Positions 1-10,258 are shown, counted from the first letter of the stretch. The stretch: DNA of 47,275 nucleotides from Oscillospiraceae bacterium (GCA_022795735.1 JAAWHG010000018.1:1-47275); one strand, 5' to 3'. Made by a program: numbers and translations. The notes: generated by a model not told the origin, from the letters alone.

Positions 1-18
1 ACCGGGCGCGCGCCCGGT
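1..18 (-). terminator. GC-rich hairpin downstream of the gtr-like cassette
   Basis: A perfect 18-nt palindrome (ACCGGGCG/CGCCCGGT arms) begins at the first base, 13 nt beyond the stop of the leftward membrane-protein gene. It is placed as an intrinsic terminator for that operon, but any T-tract on the minus strand would lie outside the window, so only the stem can be seen. Confidence 0.5.
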
Positions 19-30
19 CCTCTTTATAGG

Positions 31-1365
31 TTATCTCCTTCCTTTGCCTGCTCGCGTTCCGCCCAAAAACGGCTGCGGCTTTTCAAGCAGCATGACGCCG
101 GTGGTCATGAGAGCGTAAACGAAAATGGCCAACGTCCGGAACGTCATCCAGGAATGGACAATGGAATGGTTGGATACGACAAGATACCACCCGAAGGGCA
201 ACAGCCCCGCAAGGACTGTCGGGACATGCCTGCCACGGAATTGAAAGGTCTGCCGCCATACGCTCAACGCCAGGCACACGGCAAAGGCAATCAGAATCAG
301 AATCAAAGAGAATTTGTTCGCGGCGAGATTCCGCCCGATTGCGTCCAGCCGCCCAAAGGCGGCCTCCCCCAGCTCCGCAGTCCCGGAACCCGTTCGGTAG
401 GAGATGGAGCTGATCGCTTCTCCAAAGACGTTTTCGCCTGTCATCAGCGAAGCAAGGGCCCATTTTCCCGCCCACATCGCCACATAGCCGGTGCCCCATA
501 TAAGACAGCAGCCGAGCAGCTCCTTGAGGCCGTTTTTCCAATTCTCCTCGTACTGCGAGAGGAGGAAAATCAGGGGAATGCCCAGGGTGACAGCGGGGTA
601 GGTCAGGAAATCAAAGTAGGAGGTCAGACAGCCGGCAAGAAAAAAGTGGTACAGCCACCGCCGCTTGTCTGCTGCGTACCGCTCCTCCCGGCGCAGGATC
701 ACGACAAGCTCGGTCATGGTCAGCACCAAAATCGAGGTGTATTGCAGCGACAGGGAGCAGACGGCGGGATTCAGGAAAAAGTAGGTCAGGACAATCGGGA
801 CGCAGTACAGCCCCTTTCCCTTGGAGGAAAGAAGGTAAATGACGGCGGCTGCCAGCCCGAGCTGTACCAGCGACAGGAGATACCGTATCTGCTGGTAGCT
901 GAAAATCAGAAGCAGCGGTTTGAGAAAGACGAGGTATCCGTGCCAGTACCGGGCATAGGAGCCGGTTTCGTAGGGCTGGTCCGCCCCCGTATGCAGGGCG
1001 ATCAGGGTGTCGGTCGGAAGCTGGTCTCCGGAGGTGACCCGGTTTACCTTCAGCGCTTCTACAAAGACATTCTCGTCGTTGACGTTTTCGGCGTTGAGCA
1101 GCATAATGGCGTCCGTGAAATTGTCCTGGGTGGAGTTGCCGCTCCGCTGCATCGAATCCATGAAGCTGTAGATTTCTTTGGTTCCGCCGCCAAAGTTGAG
1201 CTGGCGATAAGGGCCTTCATTATAAAACGCCAGGGCGGCTTCGGCCACGTTGTCCGCAATCTCGCCGGTGGGGAGACAATAGGCGAGCACCAGGAGCAGA
1301 TAGCCGCCGAGTACCATGATGAAAAAGGTTAGTATGTATTTTTTAACGCTTGTCGCTAAGGTCAT
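31..1365 (-). CDS. Polytopic membrane protein, putative GT-C type glycan-modifying transferase (third gene of gtr-like cassette)
   Basis: About 444 residues with one N-terminal membrane helix (roughly 10-30), a large hydrophilic loop (roughly 31-145, likely outside the cell), then about eight or nine further helices. That topology fits GT-C glycosyltransferases, which take a sugar from a polyprenyl phosphate and add it to a glycan outside the membrane. No sequence motif proves the activity; the call rests on topology and on being third after a GtrA and a GtrB homologue, the place of the serotype-specific transferase in gtrABC and of the YfhO-type protein in CsbB-GtcA-YfhO systems. The ATG at 1365 is preferred over the upstream GTG at 1374 because an AGGAAG lies 8 nt before it. 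It overlaps the upstream glycosyltransferase by 23 nt, so the two are probably translationally coupled. Confidence 0.6.
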   Translation of the reverse strand: MTLATSVKKYILTFFIMVLGGYLLLVLAYCLPTGEIADNVAEAALAFYNEGPYRQLNFGGGTKEIYSFMDSMQRSGNSTQDNFTDAIMLLNAENVNDENVFVEALKVNRVTSGDQLPTDTLIALHTGADQPYETGSYARYWHGYLVFLKPLLLIFSYQQIRYLLSLVQLGLAAAVIYLLSSKGKGLYCVPIVLTYFFLNPAVCSLSLQYTSILVLTMTELVVILRREERYAADKRRWLYHFFLAGCLTSYFDFLTYPAVTLGIPLIFLLSQYEENWKNGLKELLGCCLIWGTGYVAMWAGKWALASLMTGENVFGEAISSISYRTGSGTAELGEAAFGRLDAIGRNLAANKFSLILILIAFAVCLALSVWRQTFQFRGRHVPTVLAGLLPFGWYLVVSNHSIVHSWMTFRTLAIFVYALMTTGVMLLEKPQPFLGGTRAGKGRR

Positions 1366-2332
1366 ATGTTTCACTTCCTACGATTGTGTCGCATGTACGC
1401 GCGTACCGCTGCATATAACGGGCCGCTACCAGACGGAACTCAAACTCCCGGCGTTCCTTGCTGCGGATGGCGTCGAGCACCATGCCGTTGAACAGGGCGA
1501 TCAGCGAGGCGATGCCGGCAAAGCCGCAGACGATTAAAGTGGGAAAGTTTTCGACCAGCCCGGTATGATAGTAGGGAATGAGCACCGCCGGGACAAACGC
1601 GGCGGCGGCGGTCAATACCAGCAGCAGCGCCAGCAGGGAAAAAAATTGCAGCGGTTTGTAGCCCCGGTAGAGGTTAAATATGGTCATCATCACCTTCCTC
1701 CCGTCGCGCAGGGTGTTCAGCTTGGATTGGCTGCCCGCCGGCCTGTCCCGGTAATCCACGATGACGTTTTCCACCGCCATGTTCATGGAAATCGCGTGGA
1801 TGGTCATCTCGGTTTCGATCTCAAAGCCCTTGGACAACACCGGGAAGGTCTTGACAAAGCGGTAGCTGAAGGCGCGGTATCCGGTCATGATGTCCCGGAT
1901 GCGGCTGCGGAAAACCCGGTTGATACTGGCCCGCACCAGCCGGTTTCCGAAATTATGGAATGGCCGCCGGTTTTGCTGGAAGTAGGTGGAGGAGAGACGG
2001 TCGCCCACCACCATGTCGGCCTGGCGTTCCAGGACCAGGCGCGCCAGGTCCGGTGAGGCCGGCGCGGGATAGGTGTCGTCCCCGTCGGACAGGATGTAGC
2101 ATTCCGCGTCTATCTCCTGAAACATCCGGCGGATGACGTTGCCCTTGCCTTGCAGGTACTCGCGGCGGACAATTGCGCCCGCCGCCTCCGCCTGGGACGC
2201 GGTGCCGTCGGTGGAATTGTTGTCGTAGACATAGACTGCCGCGCCGGGAAGGGCCCGCCGGAAATCCGCCACAACCTTTCCAATGGTCTGCGCCTCGTTG
2301 AAGCAGGGAAGCAAAACTGCGATTTGGTCCAT
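1343..2332 (-). CDS. GtrB/DPM1-like family 2 glycosyltransferase (polyprenyl-phosphate sugar synthase)
   Basis: About 329 residues. The N-terminal GT-A fold starts with LLPCFNEAQTIGKVV, contains YDNNSTDGT and the metal-binding SDGDDTYP segment near residue 100, and later DIMTGYRAFS. Two hydrophobic helices near the C-terminus anchor it in the membrane, as in GtrB and CsbB. Family role: transfer of a sugar from a nucleotide sugar to undecaprenyl phosphate on the inner face. The open frame extends upstream, but the ATG at 2332 begins the family-typical MDQIAVLLPCFNE and has a GGGAGACGG ribosome site. It lies 13 nt after gtrA and overlaps the next gene. The sugar cannot be told from the sequence. 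Confidence 0.85.
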   Translation of the reverse strand: MDQIAVLLPCFNEAQTIGKVVADFRRALPGAAVYVYDNNSTDGTASQAEAAGAIVRREYLQGKGNVIRRMFQEIDAECYILSDGDDTYPAPASPDLARLVLERQADMVVGDRLSSTYFQQNRRPFHNFGNRLVRASINRVFRSRIRDIMTGYRAFSYRFVKTFPVLSKGFEIETEMTIHAISMNMAVENVIVDYRDRPAGSQSKLNTLRDGRKVMMTIFNLYRGYKPLQFFSLLALLLVLTAAAAFVPAVLIPYYHTGLVENFPTLIVCGFAGIASLIALFNGMVLDAIRSKERREFEFRLVAARYMQRYARTCDTIVGSETYDLSDKR

Positions 2333-2345
2333 AAGCCGTCTCCCG

Positions 2346-2807
2346 TTATCTCTGTCCGTTGAATATGAGTTTTTTACTGATGATGTAGTTGAGCAGAATG
2401 ATAATGACCTGCGCGGCTGCTTTGACGGGTATACCGGGCAGTCCAAGGTATATGGCGAAGACTGCCATAATCGTTTCCTCCGCGAGCAACGTGACCGTCC
2501 GGCCGGCGTAAAAGGCAAGAATCTGCCGCCTTCGTTCCGCGCCCCGCTTCCGTTCGGCCCGGAATACCCATCGCCGGTTTGACGCGTAAACAAACGCCAA
2601 CGTCACAATCCAGGACAGAAGGGTTGCCGCGAGGGGGCGGAGGCAAAAAAGATTGAGACATACCGCGTAACTGCCCATGCTGAGAAGAAAGGAAATTCCT
2701 CCAAAAAAGAAGTATAGGAGCTTCTCCCGATGCGCGGTAAAGAAAGGCTGAAGCCGCCGCGGAACCGGGAGCGCCAGCAGGCGGTCAAAAATTTCCCTGG
2801 CGTTCAT
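2346..2807 (-). CDS. gtrA: GtrA-family membrane protein (putative lipid-linked sugar flippase)
   Basis: 153 residues with four predicted membrane helices, the layout of GtrA/GtcA proteins. Family hallmarks are the first helix FFFGGISFLLSMGSYAV, the ASNRRWVF turn after helix 2, and a C-terminal LNYIISKKLIF end. The family is thought to flip undecaprenyl-phosphate-linked sugars for side-chain addition to O-antigen or teichoic acid. An AGGAGG lies 10 nt before the ATG. It is the first gene of the leftward cassette, and the region just upstream is the putative invertible promoter, so its transcription probably depends on the orientation of that segment. Confidence 0.88.
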   Translation of the reverse strand: MNAREIFDRLLALPVPRRLQPFFTAHREKLLYFFFGGISFLLSMGSYAVCLNLFCLRPLAATLLSWIVTLAFVYASNRRWVFRAERKRGAERRRQILAFYAGRTVTLLAEETIMAVFAIYLGLPGIPVKAAAQVIIILLNYIISKKLIFNGQR

Positions 2808-2830
2808 GTTTGACCAGCCTCCTGTTTTCG

Positions 2831-2853
2831 TATGGAAAGGTGTACTTTTCCGT
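2831..2853 (+). repeat. Left recombination site of putative inverton
   Basis: Matches the reverse complement of 2947-2969 at 20 of 23 positions, including a perfect 14-bp arm (GTGTACTTTTCCGT at 2840-2853). The site itself has partial dyad symmetry (GGAAA...TTTCC, 2834-2851) around a GT dinucleotide at 2842-2843. This is the architecture of serine-invertase crossover sites. Confidence 0.75.
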
Positions 2854-2958
2854 TAGGGTGTTGTGTTTCAAATATTTTTCGGCAAGGTATTGAAATAACG
2901 CGCTTTTTCTGGTAAAGTATGACTGTAATCAATTGGAGGCGGATTTACGGAAAAGTAC
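2842..2958. other. Putative invertible segment (phase-variable promoter element)
   Basis: The ~117 bp between the two crossover cores contain one clear promoter and no gene. Inversion about the cores maps position p to 5800-p. The promoter would then sit with its -10 at about 2882-2887 facing gtrA, giving a leader of about 70 nt that keeps the gtrA ribosome site. In this sequence the promoter faces the other way, the state in which the cassette is expected to be OFF. The serine recombinase gene ends 24 bp to the right of the segment. Confidence 0.7.
2890..2918 (+). promoter_or_regulatory. Promoter inside the invertible segment, currently facing right
   Basis: TTGAAA (2890-2895), 17-bp spacer, TAAAGT (2913-2918) preceded by TGG, which makes an extended -10. 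As drawn it fires rightward across the right recombination site into the 3' end of the recombinase gene, antisense to it. No equally good promoter was seen on the opposite strand of the segment. Confidence 0.65.
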
Positions 2959-2974
2959 ACGTTTTCGTAAATCC
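2941..2974 (-). repeat. Right recombination site of putative inverton
   Basis: A 34-bp dyad: perfect outer arms GGATTTACG/CGTAAATCC (2941-2949, 2966-2974) and partly paired inner bases around an AC core at 2957-2958, the complement of the GT core of the left site. Positions 2947-2960 are the exact inverse of 2840-2853. A further half-site-like copy, TTTTCGTAAAT, occurs at 2998-3008 within the recombinase 3' end. Confidence 0.75.
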
Positions 2975-2981
2975 GCCCATT

Positions 2982-5126
<2,145 letters not shown>

Positions 5127-5163
5127 AAACGATGAATTTTATGAATTTTTGTAAAAGTTTCAG

Positions 5164-5192
5164 TTGCGAAACCGATTATGTTCTGCTATAAT
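5164..5192 (+). promoter_or_regulatory. Promoter for rsmE
   Basis: TTGCGA (5164-5169), 17-bp spacer, TATAAT (5187-5192), followed at once by a small ATAGGC/GCCTAT stem in the leader. Confidence 0.65.
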
Positions 5193-5236
5193 AGGCGAAG
5201 CCTATGCTGGGAATCCTATAGAACGGAGGTCGCGCC

Positions 5237-5986
5237 TTGCCCAGATTTTTTGTGCGGGAGCCGCGTCCCGAGGACGGATTTCTGGCCTTGACCGGAGAAA
5301 ACGCCGCCCATGCCAAGGTCCTGCGCCTCAAGGCGGGCGACGACGTCACGGTTTGCGACGGGCAGGGGATGGATTACCGCTGCACCGTCCTGTCGGCCGC
5401 CCCCGAGCGGGTGGCGCTTCAGGTGCGGAGCGCGTGGCCCTCTTACACCGAGCCACGCGTGCAAATTACCCTCTTTACCGCTTTTCCCAAACAGGACAAG
5501 CTGGAGCATGTGATTATGAAGGCCACCGAACTGGGCGCGGCGGCGGTGGTCGCCTTTCCGTCGGCCCGGTGCGTCTCGAGGCCGGACGGCCCGTCCCTGT
5601 CCAAAAAGCTGGCGCGCTGGCGCAAAATCGCCGCCTCCGCCGCCGAGCAGAGCGGACGGGGCCGCATTCCGGACGTCGCGGTTGCGGCCAGCTTGGAGGA
5701 GGCGCTGCGGCAGGCCGCCGGACGGGATTTGCCCCTTTTCTTTTATGAAAATGAAACGAACGCCTCCCTCCGGAGAAGGGCGGAAGGGGTTCGTTTTACA
5801 ACCGCGGCCATCGTCACCGGTCCCGAGGGCGGCTTTACCCCCGAAGAGGCCGGGCTTGCCAGAGCGCTTGGGCTGCCGGTATGCACGCTGGGGCCCCGGA
5901 TTCTGCGCTGCGAGACCGCGCCGCTTTGCGCGCTGAGCGCGCTGCTTTACGCCTGCGGGGAGCTGGAGGGCGTGGACCAGACGTAA
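5237..5986 (+). CDS. rsmE: 16S rRNA (uracil1498-N3)-methyltransferase
   Basis: 249 residues, the usual RsmE length. The N-terminal PUA-like part starts MPRFFVREPR and includes HAKVLRLKAGDDVTVCDG. The C-terminal SPOUT methyltransferase domain shows FPKQDKLEHVIMKATELG, SAAEQSGRG, VTGPEGGFTPEE and LGPRILRCETAP, the last two shaping the trefoil-knot SAM site. It methylates U1498 of 16S rRNA in the small subunit. The start is TTG at 5237, 6 nt after GGAGGT; no ATG is available. It has its own promoter and is followed by a membrane-protein gene about 75 nt away. Confidence 0.95.
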   Translation: MPRFFVREPRPEDGFLALTGENAAHAKVLRLKAGDDVTVCDGQGMDYRCTVLSAAPERVALQVRSAWPSYTEPRVQITLFTAFPKQDKLEHVIMKATELGAAAVVAFPSARCVSRPDGPSLSKKLARWRKIAASAAEQSGRGRIPDVAVAASLEEALRQAAGRDLPLFFYENETNASLRRRAEGVRFTTAAIVTGPEGGFTPEEAGLARALGLPVCTLGPRILRCETAPLCALSALLYACGELEGVDQT

Positions 5987-6060
5987 AACCTATGGGTATC
6001 ATCCCCCGAACACTCGGAACAATAATGTTCGAGGACACAGAAAAAGGAACGTGGATCGAT

Positions 6061-6843
6061 ATGGCAATGAAAAAGCGGTCTGAGCCGCAAAAGGAACCTG
6101 ACAAAAAGCCGGACGACTCGGTGGTTTACCGCGCCGGCGCGGCCCTGCTGATTACCTGCGCGGTTTTGCTGGGATTGCAGGTGGTCAACGGCAAATATCC
6201 GCTCATCGACTACTTTATGGCGGTGCGGGCCGGCCTGCTCTGGGCCGCCGCCATCTTCGCGCTGGTGGCTGTGGCGGGGCTGGTGGGCGTTCTCGGCCTG
6301 CGGAAAAAGAGCCGGTTTTGGCGGATTGTCAGCCCAGCGGGGCTGTTTTTGGGCATCGCCCTCTCGCTGAGCTGTCTTTTCCTGTACAAGACGGGTTATC
6401 AGAATATCCCCCTGCTCTTTTACCTCTGCATCGCCGTCGCCGTGCTCTACCTGATTAAGCTCCTCTATCAGCCGGAATTTTTTCTGCTGTCCATGATTAA
6501 TATTTGCGCCGGGGGGGTCTTCTACCGTCTCAGCCGTATTGAGGACGCCACGTCGCTTCACGCCATGGAGTACCGGGCCGTGCTGGCCTTTGTGGCGGTT
6601 GTGTGCGCGCTGGCCGTCTTCTTGGCGGGGAAGCACGACGGCAAGTTGTCCCTGTTCGGCAAGAGCTGGCGGGTGGTGTCCCGGGGCGGCACGCCGCTGC
6701 TGATTTATATCACCGGCGCGGTGTGGCTGGTGTGCCTTGCGGCGTCGGTCTTCCTGGGGTCGGTGCTGTCCTACTACTGCGTTTTTGCCGCCGTGGCCTT
6801 TGAACTGGCCGCCGCCGTCTATTACACGATGAAACTGGCTTGA
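6061..6843 (+). CDS. Multi-spanning membrane protein of unknown function
   Basis: 260 residues: a charged N-terminus (MAMKKRSEPQKEPDKKP) followed by seven or eight hydrophobic helices joined by short loops, with no recognisable motif or soluble domain. Helix-rich segments start near residues 27, 55, 88, 115, 165, 207 and 228. Start choice is uncertain: ATG at 6061 or 6067 follows AAGGAA, while an ATG at 6025 would add 12 residues. It is downstream of rsmE and ends 20 nt before the strong hairpin at 6863. Function unknown. Confidence 0.75.
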   Translation: MAMKKRSEPQKEPDKKPDDSVVYRAGAALLITCAVLLGLQVVNGKYPLIDYFMAVRAGLLWAAAIFALVAVAGLVGVLGLRKKSRFWRIVSPAGLFLGIALSLSCLFLYKTGYQNIPLLFYLCIAVAVLYLIKLLYQPEFFLLSMINICAGGVFYRLSRIEDATSLHAMEYRAVLAFVAVVCALAVFLAGKHDGKLSLFGKSWRVVSRGGTPLLIYITGAVWLVCLAASVFLGSVLSYYCVFAAVAFELAAAVYYTMKLA

Positions 6844-6862
6844 CCGGAATAGCGCATAATGT

Positions 6863-6897
6863 CCACCCCCTGTCCCATAAAATCGGACAGGGGGTGG
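6863..6897 (+). promoter_or_regulatory. 13-bp hairpin that hides the ribosome site of the flippase gene
   Basis: CCACCCCCTGTCC (6863-6875) pairs perfectly with GGACAGGGGGTGG (6885-6897) around a 9-nt loop. The right arm includes the only purine-rich ribosome site of the TTG start at 6902. With no T-tract after it, it is a poor terminator and is better explained as a structure limiting translation of the next gene, or an mRNA processing or stability element. Confidence 0.55.
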
Positions 6898-6901
6898 TTC
6901 T

Positions 6902-8419
6902 TTGTCCCGACGGCATTCTCTCGTACATGGAACGCTTTTGCTCACCGCCGCCAGCCTCGCGCTGCGGGGGAGCGGCATGTGCTTTCAGATTTATCTCTCC
7001 AACCGGCTCGGGGCCGCCGGTGTGGGGCTTTTGCAGTTGATTTCCACGGTCGGCTTGTTCGCCATGACCTTGGGGACCGCCGGAGTTCGGGTGGCCGCGA
7101 TGTATCTGACCGCAGAGGAATATGGCGCGCGGCGGCCCGGCGGGATGCGGAAGGCGCTGCTCTGCTGCCTCGGCTATGGGCTGCTGGTCAGTAGCGTTGG
7201 CGGTCTGGCGTTGGTCCGCACTGCCGGGTGGATTTCGGCCAACTGGATTGGCGATCCGCGGGCGGCGTCCAGTCTGCGGCTGCTGGGGTGGACCATGCCG
7301 CTGACCTGTCTCTGGTCGGTACTGGCCGGATACTTGACCGCCTGCTCCCGGCTGCGGCAGCTGGTGACGGTGGAATTTATCGACCAGGCGGTTTCCATCG
7401 CGGCGACCGTCGTCCTGCTGCTGGGGTGGGCGGGGAGCGATTTGGAGCGGTCGTGCGTCAGCATCCATCTGGCCAACGCTTTTGCGACCGCCGTGACGCT
7501 GTTTCTGCTGCTGGCGGCGGCGCTGCGGGGCCAGCGGGGGCAGTATCCGGCGGGGGACTCTATGTGGAAGCGGCTTCTGCGGCTCTGTCTGCCCCTGGCC
7601 GTCAACGACGCGCTGCGCTCCGGGCTGTCGTCCACCGAACAGCTCATCATCCCCAAGGGACTGAAACGGTATGAGGGCTCGGGCGAGGGGGCCATGGCCG
7701 CGTATGGGGTCATCCACGGGATGGTGTTCCCGGTTCTGATGTTTCCCGCCGTGCTGCTGTACTCGCTGTCCGATTTGCTCGTGCCCGAGCTGGCCCGCTG
7801 CCGCGCCGCGCTGGACCGGCGGCGCATCCGGGCGCTGTCCGACCGGTGCCTGCGGTTTGGCCTGCTCTACGCGGCGGCGGTCAGCGGGTTGAACTGGTGC
7901 CTTGCGGGGCCGCTGGGGGAGCTGTTGTACCACAACAGTCTGGCCGGGGTGTATCTGCGCCGTTTCGCCCCGCTGGTACTGGTACTGTATCTCGACGCCA
8001 TCGTGGACGGAATGCACAAGGGGCTGGGCCAGCAGGTCTACTGCGTCCGGGTCAACACGCTGACCAATTTGCTCGACGTGGCCTTCCTCTGGCTGCTGCT
8101 GCCCCGGTTCGGCGTGTGGGGCTATTTCGTGACCTTCGCGTTCACCCACATCCTGAATTTTTATCTGAGCATTACCCGGTTGATGACGGTGGCGGGCTGC
8201 GTGCCGCCGCTGGGCTATACCGTGAAGGTGCTGGCCTGCGCCGCCGGGGCGGCGTTGGGCGCGGAGGCGATGCTCAGGCTTCCCATGCCGCCGCTGGCCG
8301 CCTGCCTGCTGGGCGGAATTGGCTTTCTCGCCGGCTTCGCGCTGCTGGTTCTGCTGAGCGGGGCGTTGGGCCCGGCAGAACGGCTTTGGGTCCGGTCTGT
8401 GCTGGGGGTCGAGCTGTAG
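6902..8419 (+). CDS. SpoVB/MurJ-like polysaccharide flippase (MOP superfamily)
   Basis: 505 residues with about 14 membrane helices, the length and layout of SpoVB-type MOP exporters. The N-terminus (RRHSLVHGTLLLTAASLALR, then YLSNRLGAAGVGLLQL) matches the start of Clostridia SpoVB homologues, which supports the TTG at 6902 although an ATG in another frame lies nearby. SpoVB proteins act in spore cortex formation, probably moving a lipid-linked precursor; the role here is inferred from family. A second member (33929-35539) sits in the yab cluster, so this copy is a paralogue. Its ribosome site is paired in a hairpin. Confidence 0.85.
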   Translation: MSRRHSLVHGTLLLTAASLALRGSGMCFQIYLSNRLGAAGVGLLQLISTVGLFAMTLGTAGVRVAAMYLTAEEYGARRPGGMRKALLCCLGYGLLVSSVGGLALVRTAGWISANWIGDPRAASSLRLLGWTMPLTCLWSVLAGYLTACSRLRQLVTVEFIDQAVSIAATVVLLLGWAGSDLERSCVSIHLANAFATAVTLFLLLAAALRGQRGQYPAGDSMWKRLLRLCLPLAVNDALRSGLSSTEQLIIPKGLKRYEGSGEGAMAAYGVIHGMVFPVLMFPAVLLYSLSDLLVPELARCRAALDRRRIRALSDRCLRFGLLYAAAVSGLNWCLAGPLGELLYHNSLAGVYLRRFAPLVLVLYLDAIVDGMHKGLGQQVYCVRVNTLTNLLDVAFLWLLLPRFGVWGYFVTFAFTHILNFYLSITRLMTVAGCVPPLGYTVKVLACAAGAALGAEAMLRLPMPPLAACLLGGIGFLAGFALLVLLSGALGPAERLWVRSVLGVEL

Positions 8420-8431
8420 CGCAACTGCGTG

Positions 8432-8460
8432 TTGACTTCTGACGGCGCCTTTTCTATAAT
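8432..8460 (+). promoter_or_regulatory. Strong promoter for threonine aldolase
   Basis: TTGACT (8432-8437), 17-bp spacer, TATAAT (8455-8460), 22 nt before the ATG. Confidence 0.75.
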
Positions 8461-8481
8461 TGAGAAAAAGGAGGCCGGTTC

Positions 8482-9495
8482 ATGTACTTTTTTCGAAACG
8501 ATTATTCCGAGGGCGCGCTTCCGCAGGTTTTGGACGCGCTGAATCAAACCAACGCTCTGTCCACGGTGGGCTACGGCCTGGACCCCTTTTGCGCGGAGGC
8601 CGCGTCGTCCATTCGCCGGCGGTTTGCCTGCCCGGACGCAGCGGTTCATTTTCTGATGGGGGGCACCCAGGTCAATCTGACCGCGATCAGCGCCCTCCTC
8701 CGCCCGTGGGAGGCGGTCATTGCCGCCAGCTCCGGCCACATCGCCGTCCATGAGACCGGCGCGGTGGAAGCGACCGGCCATAAGGTCTGTACCGTTCCCT
8801 CCGGCGACGGAAAGCTGCGGCCGGAACAGATTCGCGCCGTCTGCGCGGCCCATACGGATGAACATATGGTGCTGCCCAAGCTGGTCTATGTCTCCGACTC
8901 CACCGAGCTGGGCACCGTGTACACCCGCCGCGAGCTGGAGGCCCTGTCCGAGACCTGCCGCGCGTTGGGTCTTGCGCTCTATCTGGATGGGGCCCGGCTG
9001 GCCGTCGCGCTGGACGCCAGTGATGTGCGGCCCGAGGACCTGCCGGCGCTGTGCGACGCGTTTTACATCGGCGGAACCAAAAACGGACTGCTCTTCGGCG
9101 AGGCGCTGGTTGTCGTCCGGGAGGCGTGGAAGTCCAATTTCCGCCACGCCGTCAAGCAGCGGGGCGGGATGCTGGCCAAGGGACGGCTGCTGGGGGTCCA
9201 GTTCCAGGCGCTGCTGCAAGATGATCTCTGGCTTCGGTCCGCCGCGCATGCCAACGCCATGGCGGCCCGAATCCGGGATGGATTGTCCGGGCTTGGCATT
9301 CCGGTGGCGGCGGACTCTCCGACCAACCAGCTCTTTCCCATCCTACCCAACGCCAAGTACGAGGCGCTGGCGCGGGGGTTCAGCTTTGAGGTGTGGGACC
9401 GTCCCGACCCGGAACACACGACGGTCCGTTTCGTGACCTCCTGGGCCACCACCGGCGAGGCGGTGGACGCGCTGCTGGACGCGCTCCGCGCATGA
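8482..9495 (+). CDS. ltaE: Low-specificity threonine aldolase (PLP-dependent)
   Basis: 337 residues of the beta-eliminating lyase / threonine aldolase family, which cleaves L-threonine or allo-threonine to glycine and acetaldehyde. Visible features are the N-terminal RNDYSEGALPQVLDAL, the glycine-rich FLMGGTQVNLTA, the HIAVHETGAVE cofactor segment, YLDGARLAVAL, and the PLP lysine in YIGGTKNG (K200). The ATG at 8482 follows AAGGAGG. It overlaps the next gene by 4 nt (ATGA), so the glycosylase is probably co-translated. Confidence 0.9.
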   Translation: MYFFRNDYSEGALPQVLDALNQTNALSTVGYGLDPFCAEAASSIRRRFACPDAAVHFLMGGTQVNLTAISALLRPWEAVIAASSGHIAVHETGAVEATGHKVCTVPSGDGKLRPEQIRAVCAAHTDEHMVLPKLVYVSDSTELGTVYTRRELEALSETCRALGLALYLDGARLAVALDASDVRPEDLPALCDAFYIGGTKNGLLFGEALVVVREAWKSNFRHAVKQRGGMLAKGRLLGVQFQALLQDDLWLRSAAHANAMAARIRDGLSGLGIPVAADSPTNQLFPILPNAKYEALARGFSFEVWDRPDPEHTTVRFVTSWATTGEAVDALLDALRA

Positions 9496-9974
9496 CCCAG
9501 GTTCACCCCATCCCGCCGCTTTACGACGGGACCTCGAGGATTCTGATTCTGGGGAGCTTTCCCAGCGTCCAGTCCCGGCGGAGGATGTTCTTCTATCACC
9601 ATCCGCAAAACCGGTTTTGGAAGGTACTGGCGGCGGTTTACGGCTGCCGCCTTCCGGAGAGCGTCGAGGAAAAGAAGGACATGCTGCTCCGCAACCACGT
9701 TGCGCTTTGGGACGTGATCGCAAGCTGTGAAATCGAAGGGTCCAGCGACGCCTCCATCCGGGGCGCGGTCCCTGCGGATTTGGGGGCTATTTTGGAGGCG
9801 GCGCCCATTGGCCGGATTTTTTGCAATGGCGCGGCCTCCCACCGGCTGTACCAGACGCACCAGCAGAAGCGTACCGGACTGGAAGCCGTTCGCCTGCCGT
9901 CCACCAGCCCGGCCAACGCCGCGTGGAGCCTTTCCAGACTGATTGAGGCCTGGTCGGTGATTCAGACGCCGTAG
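9492..9974 (+). CDS. Hypoxanthine/deoxyinosine DNA glycosylase (Mug-like UDG superfamily)
   Basis: 160 residues. The start HPIPPLYDGTSRILILGSFPS followed by SRRRMFFYHHPQNRFWKVL is the signature of the UDG-superfamily branch that removes hypoxanthine from DNA. GSFPS forms the active-site loop, and a C-terminal LPSTSPANAAW carries the second conserved motif. It repairs deaminated adenine. The ATG overlaps the stop of the aldolase gene (ATGA), so this start is secure. Confidence 0.85.
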   Translation: MTQVHPIPPLYDGTSRILILGSFPSVQSRRRMFFYHHPQNRFWKVLAAVYGCRLPESVEEKKDMLLRNHVALWDVIASCEIEGSSDASIRGAVPADLGAILEAAPIGRIFCNGAASHRLYQTHQQKRTGLEAVRLPSTSPANAAWSLSRLIEAWSVIQTP

Positions 9975-10016
9975 AGCGGATCCCTGGGAGACCCAATACA
10001 CAGGAGGTTACATACA

Positions 10017-10196
10017 ATGGAGGAAGCCTGCTTCTCCGGCTACTGCCGCCGGATTGACAATTCCCGTACCGTATTTTGTGAGTTTGAAACCGCGCCCCGC
10101 CGGTTGTCGGATGCGGACTGCTCGTATCCGGACTGCGAGTATGCTTCGGAGTGCCCCATTGCCAGGGCGTTCTGCGAGGGAGGCGAAACGGCGTGA
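10017..10196 (+). CDS. 59-aa cysteine-rich protein, unknown
   Basis: A complete short gene: AGGAGG 9-10 nt before the ATG and 59 codons to a TGA. The product is acidic with seven cysteines at residues 5, 10, 21, 35, 40, 46 and 53, arranged as CX4C, CX4C and CX5C with aromatic neighbours (CSYPDCEYASEC). This spacing suggests metal or Fe-S binding or disulfides, but I recognise no family. It lacks a signal peptide. It lies between the glycosylase gene and the tRNA-Ala promoter, so it is likely the last gene of the ltaE operon. Confidence 0.65.
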   Translation: MEEACFSGYCRRIDNSRTVFCEFETAPRRLSDADCSYPDCEYASECPIARAFCEGGETA

Positions 10197-10258
10197 CGGC
10201 GGGTGGGCTGCCGCGCCAATTTACCGGCGGCGGACCGAAAATTTTTTTAAAAAAGGGC

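Noticed and set aside
154-1332. Long open frame opposite the gtr-like membrane protein
   Set aside because: Shadow frame in GC-rich DNA: low complexity and rich in Gln, Gly, Arg and His, while the minus strand encodes clear membrane helices.
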